The notes beneath the pieces were generated by a model. It searched no databases. It was given only the letters and a program-made list of their open reading frames with translations, and was not told the origin of the DNA. 64,000 nt of DNA, taken from positions 21,504 to 85,503 of the forward strand of contig CAVXZG010000009.1 of the NCBI GenBank assembly GCA_963766375.1, given 5' to 3'. The DNA comes from AC-32 sp963766375. GTDB lineage: Bacteria > Actinomycetota > Thermoleophilia > Gaiellales > Gaiellaceae. Below, piece after piece: positions 60,321 through 64,000 of this stretch (position 1 is the stretch's first letter; every line of letters begins with the position of its first letter). A program made the translations under genes and the position numbers.

Positions 60321-60889
60321 TACTCCACCTTGTCGAGGAAGTCGCGCACGCGCTGCTTGAGCAGCGTCGCGGCGGCTTCGTCGTAGTCGGGGAGGCTGTT
60401 GTCGGCGAACAGGTGCTGGTCGCCCGGATAGAGGAACAACTCAGCCCCGGCCGTCTCCTCGAGCTCGCGGGCGGCCGGGAGGTCTTCCTCGGCCCACGGG
60501 TCGGATTCCATCATGTGGATCTGGAGCGGCACGCCCACCGGCCACGCGCCGCCGAACTCCGCGGCCGGAATAGCGCCGTGAAGCAGCAAGGCTCCTCTGG
60601 CGCCGTCCCTCGTCTGGGCCAGCAGCTGCGCGGGCATCACCCCGAGCGAGAATCCGGCGTAGACCAGCTCGTTCGGCAGTTCCTCGCCCGCGAGCCGGCC
60701 ACGCTCGAGGATCGTGTCGAAGCCGATCTCCTTGGCGTGGGCAACCCCCTCGTCGACCGTTGCGAACGTCTGGCCGTCGTAGAGATCCGGGGTGTGGACG
60801 GTGTGCCCGGCCGCGCGCAGCTCGTCGGCGAACGCAACGAATCCGGACGTCTGCCCCTGCGCATGGTGAAAGAGCAGGATCTCGGCCAT
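60320..60889 (-). CDS. Dienelactone hydrolase family protein
   Basis: A 189-residue alpha/beta hydrolase of the dienelactone hydrolase class: ILLFHHAQGQTSGFVAFADEL, the nucleophile elbow in VYAGFSLGVMPAQLL, acid residue near MMESDPWAEEDLP and the histidine in YPGDQHLFAD. The classical enzyme uses Cys in G-x-C-x-G; here it is Ser (G-F-S-L-G). It presumably hydrolyses an ester or lactone. Shares an operon with the isochorismatase-like gene. The start is divergent from the GFA gene. Confidence 0.88.
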   Translation of the reverse strand: MAEILLFHHAQGQTSGFVAFADELRAAGHTVHTPDLYDGQTFATVDEGVAHAKEIGFDTILERGRLAGEELPNELVYAGFSLGVMPAQLLAQTRDGARGALLLHGAIPAAEFGGAWPVGVPLQIHMMESDPWAEEDLPAARELEETAGAELFLYPGDQHLFADNSLPDYDEAAATLLKQRVRDFLDKVE

Positions 60890-60903
60890 CGAATCGAGAC
60901 TAC

Positions 60904-60909
60904 TAGGAT
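60904..60909 (+). promoter_or_regulatory. -10 box upstream of the GFA gene
   Basis: TAGGAT, 8 nt before ATG 60918, with no room for a Shine-Dalgarno sequence. Confidence 0.5.
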
Positions 60910-60917
60910 CCGCCTCG

Positions 60918-61313
60918 ATGGCTACTCGAGATGCCGCCTGTAGTTGCGGCCAACTTCATCTGAAGGCGGAGGGCGATCCGATCCGGGTCTCCATGTGCCA
61001 CTGCCTTGCCTGCCAGCGGCGGACTGGAAGCGCCTTCGGCATCCAGGCACGGTTCAGCTCGAATCAGGTACGCGTCACCGGTCGCTACAGCGACTACGTG
61101 CGAACCTCCGACGAGGGCGAGGATCGGACCTTTCATTTCTGCCCAAACTGCGGCGCGACGGTCTTTTACACGCTCGGGACAGAGGCAGATGTCGTTGCCG
61201 TGCCGATCGGCGCATTTGCCGAGCCGAGCTTCCCGCCACCGACAAGGTCGATCTACGAGTCCCGACGGCATCCGTGGCTGGCTATCAATGCCGCGATGGA
61301 ACATCACGACTAA
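60918..61313 (+). CDS. GFA/CENP-V-domain zinc protein
   Basis: A 131-residue protein of the glutathione-dependent formaldehyde-activating (GFA) family. Zinc ligands: CSCGQLHLKAEG, SMCHCLACQRRTGSAFG and FHFCPNCGATVFY. The family also includes many proteins with no formaldehyde activity, so the activity is not assigned. ATG 60918 follows a TAGGAT box by 8 nt. Confidence 0.9.
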   Translation: MATRDAACSCGQLHLKAEGDPIRVSMCHCLACQRRTGSAFGIQARFSSNQVRVTGRYSDYVRTSDEGEDRTFHFCPNCGATVFYTLGTEADVVAVPIGAFAEPSFPPPTRSIYESRRHPWLAINAAMEHHD

Positions 61314-61334
61314 GTCAGCCGACTAATCGAGGGC

Positions 61335-61505
61335 TTAGCTGTACTCGTCGTGCCGCCTGATCCAGAAGGCGGACGAATCGCTCTCGTCGCGGCCTTTCGG
61401 CGCCCGGTCGAGGATCGGGTAGTACCCCATCAGGAACTCCAACCCGCGAGCGCCGGTGGAGTAGGTGTGGTACACGGCGCCGTCGGCCAGGGCGAAGGCG
61501 CTCAT
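61335..61505 (-). CDS. C-terminal part of DUF899 protein, separated by a stop-start overlap
   Basis: A 56-residue frame from ATG 61505: MSAFALADGAVYHTYSTGARG then LMGYYPILDRAPKGRDE and WIRRHDEYS. This is the well-known end of DUF899/thioredoxin-like proteins (H-T-Y-S ... R-G ... L-D-x-x-P-K-G-R). It overlaps the stop of the N-terminal part by 3 nt (ATGA). Adding one G to the GGG just before the ATG restores a continuous protein, so either a frameshift or a split gene is present. Confidence 0.75.
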   Translation of the reverse strand: MSAFALADGAVYHTYSTGARGLEFLMGYYPILDRAPKGRDESDSSAFWIRRHDEYS

Positions 61506-62074
61506 CCCGGTCCTTCCGAGACATACCCGGCGACGTCGGTGCCGGTTGCGCCGGCCATCTGAAGTAGCACCGGCGGCGGCTCGCCGTCGAGGACCGGCCC
61601 CATCCGCTCGCGCACCTGCTCGTCGGTGTACGAGACGCCGAAGTCGAAGTTGAAGTCGCTATCGGCTGAGGAGACCCAGGGGAAGCTCCAACCCATCCTT
61701 CTCTTGTAGGCCTGAAGCTTCTCGAGCGGCGCCCGCGAGACGTACAGCATCGTCACATCCCGTGCGTGGAGATGCGCCAGGACACCGTTGACGGCATCGG
61801 CGCTCGACGAGCACACGGGGCAGCCGGCCTCGTAGCTCGGCCCGAACATGAAGTGGTAGACGAGAAGCTGCGAGCGGCCGTCGAAGAGCTCCGCCAGCGC
61901 CCGGGTGCCCTCGTCCGTCTGGAACCGGTACTCCTTCTCGACGGGAACCCAGGGCAGATCGCGGCGCTGCTGTGCGAGCTCGTCGGCCGTCCTGGTGTGT
62001 TCCTTCTCGCGTTGCAGCAGCTCCTCGCGTGCCGCCTGCCATTCCTCACGGCTGCCGATCCTGTGATCCGTCAT
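61502..62074 (-). CDS. DUF899 thioredoxin-like protein, N-terminal part
   Basis: A 190-residue DUF899 protein: SREEWQAAREELLQREKEHTRTADELAQQRRDLPWVPVEKEYRF (broken here at conserved L-P-W-V-x-V-x-K-x-Y-x-F), LLVYHFMFGPSYEAGCPVCSSSADAVNG with the C-P-V-C pair, VSRAPLEKLQAYKRRMGWSFPWVSS and DFNFDFGVSYTD. ATG 62074 has AGGAGG 8 nt upstream. The protein ends at a TGA after YVSEGPG, and the missing C terminus is found in the next frame. Probably a redox-active stress protein. Confidence 0.85.
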   Translation of the reverse strand: MTDHRIGSREEWQAAREELLQREKEHTRTADELAQQRRDLPWVPVEKEYRFQTDEGTRALAELFDGRSQLLVYHFMFGPSYEAGCPVCSSSADAVNGVLAHLHARDVTMLYVSRAPLEKLQAYKRRMGWSFPWVSSADSDFNFDFGVSYTDEQVRERMGPVLDGEPPPVLLQMAGATGTDVAGYVSEGPG

Positions 62075-62131
62075 CACGGTTGCCTCCTACCTGGTGTGCG
62101 GCTGCAAGAAGTGAGGCTAGCGGCCGAGGCG

Positions 62132-62722
62132 TCACTCGCCTGGGCGACGGCCCCAAGGCAGTCGGGACCAGGCGCCCGGCCGGCCGAGGCGCCAGTGGCC
62201 AAACGGCGCGTACGCCTCGTGCGGGCTGTTTGTCTCGGTCTCGACGCCGGCGCCGCGGGCCTGCGCCGTCTCCGAAACGGAATAGACGATCGTGCCGTCC
62301 TCCCGACGTGCGCCGGTCATGAAGATCACGCACGGCCCGTCGCCGGTGCCGACGAAGGTGTGGCGCGTGCCGGGCGGGCAGTGGACGAAGTCCCACGCGC
62401 GCAGCTCGCGCTCCTCCTCCTCGACGATCAGCAGGCACGTGCCGGCGAGCACGAGGAAGTCCTCCTGGCTCGACTCGGCGTGGTACATCCCGGTCGGCTT
62501 GCCGGGCTCGAGCACCGCCAGGGTGAAGCCGAGCTGCTCGAACATCTGCGGCTCGAGATCGGGCCGCTCCGAGAGCACCCGCCCGCTGCTCTCGAACACG
62601 CAGCGCCCGCCGAAGGCGTCGTGCCGCACCCACGCCGCCTCGCCGACGTTGACCACGAACCAACCCGGGCTGACGGGTGCCAGACCCGAGCCGACGTCCT
62701 CCAGCCGCGCCTCTTGAACCAT
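62132..62722 (-). CDS. Cupin-domain protein
   Basis: A 196-residue cupin. The double-stranded beta-helix motif is YHAESSQEDFLVLAGTCLLIVEEEERELRAWDFVHCPPGTRHTFVGTG, shown by the G-x5-H-x-H-like (here Y-H-A-E-S-S-Q-E) first motif and P-P-G-T-x-H second motif; the tail has ETNSPHEAYAPFGHW. ATG 62722 is used because GAGGAGGG lies 8 nt upstream; a longer frame enters the promoter of the divergent VOC gene. Metal-dependent sugar isomerase, dioxygenase or regulator functions are all possible. Confidence 0.82.
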   Translation of the reverse strand: MVQEARLEDVGSGLAPVSPGWFVVNVGEAAWVRHDAFGGRCVFESSGRVLSERPDLEPQMFEQLGFTLAVLEPGKPTGMYHAESSQEDFLVLAGTCLLIVEEEERELRAWDFVHCPPGTRHTFVGTGDGPCVIFMTGARREDGTIVYSVSETAQARGAGVETETNSPHEAYAPFGHWRLGRPGAWSRLPWGRRPGE

Positions 62723-62740
62723 CTGCCGCTCCCTCCTCGC

Positions 62741-62746
62741 TAGTCT
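62741..62746 (+). promoter_or_regulatory. -10 box upstream of the VOC gene
   Basis: TAGTCT, 7 nt before ATG 62754; leaderless type. It lies within the 31-nt divergent gap with the cupin gene, so the two transcripts must start very close together. Confidence 0.55.
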
Positions 62747-62753
62747 CGGCCAC

Positions 62754-63182
62754 ATGCTGACGAATCGCTCCGCCCCGCCGGCGACCGTGACGCCGGTGCT
62801 GATCTACCCGGACGTGCGGGCCGCCGTCGACTGGCTGCGGTCGGCCTTCGGCTTCGAGGAGAAGGTGCGCATCGGGGACGCCCACCGCTCGCAGCTGGCG
62901 TTCGGCACCGACGGTGCGATCGTCGTCGCCGACGTGCGCCGGGACAAGGCCGCACCGAGCAGCGGTGTCGTCACGCATGAGATCAAGCTTCGCGTCGACG
63001 ACGTCGACGAGGCCCTCGCCCGCGCCCGCGAGGCCGGCGCGCTGGTGCTCGAGGAGCCGAAGACCTACGAATACGGCGAGCGCTCCTGCGTCGTCGAGGA
63101 TCCGTTCGGCCACCGCTGGGAGCTGACGCAGACGGTGCGCGACGTCGAGCCGGCCGAGTGGGGCGGCGAAGGCTCGTGGTGA
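62754..63182 (+). CDS. VOC (glyoxalase/bleomycin-resistance) family protein
   Basis: A 142-residue vicinal-oxygen-chelate protein with a single beta-alpha-beta-beta-beta pair: TPVLIYPDVRAAVDWLRSAFGFEEKVR and VTHEIKLRVDDVDEALARAREAGALVLEEP, ending EDPFGHRWELTQ with the metal Glu. Typical small members degrade or bind antibiotics or glyoxals. ATG 62754 sits 7 nt downstream of a -10 box. Confidence 0.9.
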   Translation: MLTNRSAPPATVTPVLIYPDVRAAVDWLRSAFGFEEKVRIGDAHRSQLAFGTDGAIVVADVRRDKAAPSSGVVTHEIKLRVDDVDEALARAREAGALVLEEPKTYEYGERSCVVEDPFGHRWELTQTVRDVEPAEWGGEGSW

Positions 63183-63249
63183 GCGGGCGGGTGCTCCAGG
63201 GCAAGTGCGGCGCCTGATTGCGCTCCTCGATCAGCTCGGGGTGCACTAA

Positions 63250-63549
63250 TTGGCTAAATCGGCGCAATCGCACCTGCTCCGGCTGCGCCTCGGGATCTTG
63301 CTGATCGTCCTGTCGTGGTTCCCGTTTGCCCAGATCCTCATCTGGCTCCTTCGAAACCACGGTCACCTGACGAGCGACAGCGCTGCTTCCAGCTTGCGGC
63401 TGGTCATCTGGGGAATCCAGATCGTGATCGGGCTGGTGGGCGTGTTCCTGGCGGGAGAGGTGGCGCTCAAGGAGGCCCGGCAGGCAGGCTGGCGGCGCAC
63501 TCCGAGACATCTGTGGCGATTGTTCTGGCGAGGATCGGAGGCTCTCTGA
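63250..63549 (+). CDS. Small two-helix membrane protein
   Basis: A 99-residue protein with two hydrophobic helices: RLGILLIVLSWFPFAQILIWL and RLVIWGIQIVIGLVGVFLAGEVAL, and a basic C terminus. TTG 63250 start. No family recognised. It lies alone between the VOC gene (67 nt upstream) and the convergent PRC-barrel-like gene. Confidence 0.6.
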   Translation: MAKSAQSHLLRLRLGILLIVLSWFPFAQILIWLLRNHGHLTSDSAASSLRLVIWGIQIVIGLVGVFLAGEVALKEARQAGWRRTPRHLWRLFWRGSEAL

Positions 63550-63556
63550 GCCGCCG

Positions 63557-63913
63557 CTAGCGCTTTCCCCCAAGCCAGTTCGAGAGCCGAGTCGTAAGAG
63601 ATGGCTTCCCGGGAAGCCACTTCGTCTCGGGTGGCGGCGCTTGAAACGGCTCGAGCGTGCCGAGGTCCTCGGAGGCGATCCTCAAGGTCAGCTCGCCCGG
63701 ATAGATCGCTGCGACCTGCTCGCCCGGCACGTAACGGATCTGGGTCGGCTGCTTCGACTCAACCGCCAGCCCGTCGAAGATGTCGCTCTGCTTGTCGCCT
63801 TCGACCTGTGCGACCGTGCCGACGACGACGCCATCGGAGGTGAGCACGTTCCAACCCTGCTCGATCTGAAGCCACGAGACGGGGTCAGTCATCACTGGCG
63901 CTGCTTCCGTCAC
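63557..63913 (-). CDS. PRC-barrel-like hypothetical protein
   Basis: A 118-residue protein: VSWLQIEQGWNVLTSDGVVVGTVAQVEGDKQSDIFDGLAVESKQP resembles the PRC-barrel/DUF2171 pattern of a small beta barrel (shown by W-x-V-x-x-S-D-G-x-x-V-G-x-V and D-x-F-D-G-L). C-terminal half is unassigned. Convergent with the small membrane protein, 8 nt apart. From 63914 to the window end I see no gene. Confidence 0.6.
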   Translation of the reverse strand: MTEAAPVMTDPVSWLQIEQGWNVLTSDGVVVGTVAQVEGDKQSDIFDGLAVESKQPTQIRYVPGEQVAAIYPGELTLRIASEDLGTLEPFQAPPPETKWLPGKPSLTTRLSNWLGGKR

Positions 63914-64000
63914 AGGGCTCTCTCACGTTCTTCGGCATCGTCGGCATCGAGGGTACTCCTTCGTGGGCTGGGCCAGCATTCTCTCCCTTGCTCCAGCCGA

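Noticed and set aside
1..64000. tRNA, rRNA, CRISPR arrays, insertion sequences or phage genes
   Set aside because: None seen: no cloverleaf-like or rRNA sequence, no spaced direct repeats, and no transposase or integrase motifs in any frame.

Overview
The window is high-GC DNA with dense genes, frequent GTG starts, many four-base GTGA/ATGA stop-start overlaps and several starts placed 6-8 nt downstream of a TANNNT -10 box (leaderless style). Together with the gene content (Wzx/Wzy polysaccharide genes without outer-membrane export proteins, futalosine-pathway-like radical SAM enzyme, DUF899, GFA and DLH stress-type enzymes) this suggests an actinomycete-phylum bacterium, most likely a deep-branching class such as Thermoleophilia. 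That placement is an inference from style and content; no rRNA or tRNA gene is visible.

Layout. 1-1.9 kb: the 5' end of a polytopic membrane protein running off the left edge, a NarL-type response regulator and a small membrane protein. 2.0-21.3 kb (all minus strand): a large surface-polysaccharide locus with GT2 and GT4 glycosyltransferases, a Wzz-like chain-length protein, two PQQ-propeller proteins, an initiating sugar-phosphate transferase, a Wzy-like ligase/polymerase, a FemAB/GNAT aminoacyl-type transferase, a GT-C-like membrane protein and three ATP-grasp ligases. 21.3-24.7 kb: an eIF2B/R15P-isomerase-like protein, a TetR-MFS fusion and a lipoprotein. 24.7-35.9 kb: more polysaccharide genes (two NAD-dependent epimerases, a fourth ATP-grasp ligase, a GT, Wzx, a second Wzy) interrupted by frameshift-ridden genes (an oligopeptide-binding protein, a dimethylformamidase-like secreted protein, an Ig-like protein).

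35.9-42.6 kb: a tight seven-gene sulfur operon: FAD flavoprotein, class I fumarase alpha and beta, phosphosulfolactate synthase, APS reductase, an APS kinase-ATP sulfurylase fusion and a TauE/SafE transporter. It could make sulfite from sulfate and fix part of it into phosphosulfolactate. 42.7-45.8 kb: methyltransferase, pilin-like protein, iron-type alcohol dehydrogenase and LysR regulator. 46-57.2 kb: a second polysaccharide block (second initiating transferase, asparagine synthetase, ASCH protein, DUF354 protein, UvrD helicase, CapD/FlaA1 dehydratase, DegT aminotransferase, DedA, phosphodiester glycosidase). 57.3-64 kb: a radical SAM pair (one MqnC-like, one with an unusual CX8CX2C cluster motif) and small stress or accessory enzymes.

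The most notable unexplained signals are three copies of a roughly 73-nt two-hairpin intergenic element with compensatory base changes (13.9, 30.8 and 33.4 kb), a 12-bp tandem repeat sitting on stop codons in two places, four ATP-grasp ligases plus FemAB and AsnB inside the glycan locus, the phosphosulfolactate operon, and clustered frameshifts that are either real gene decay or assembly error.
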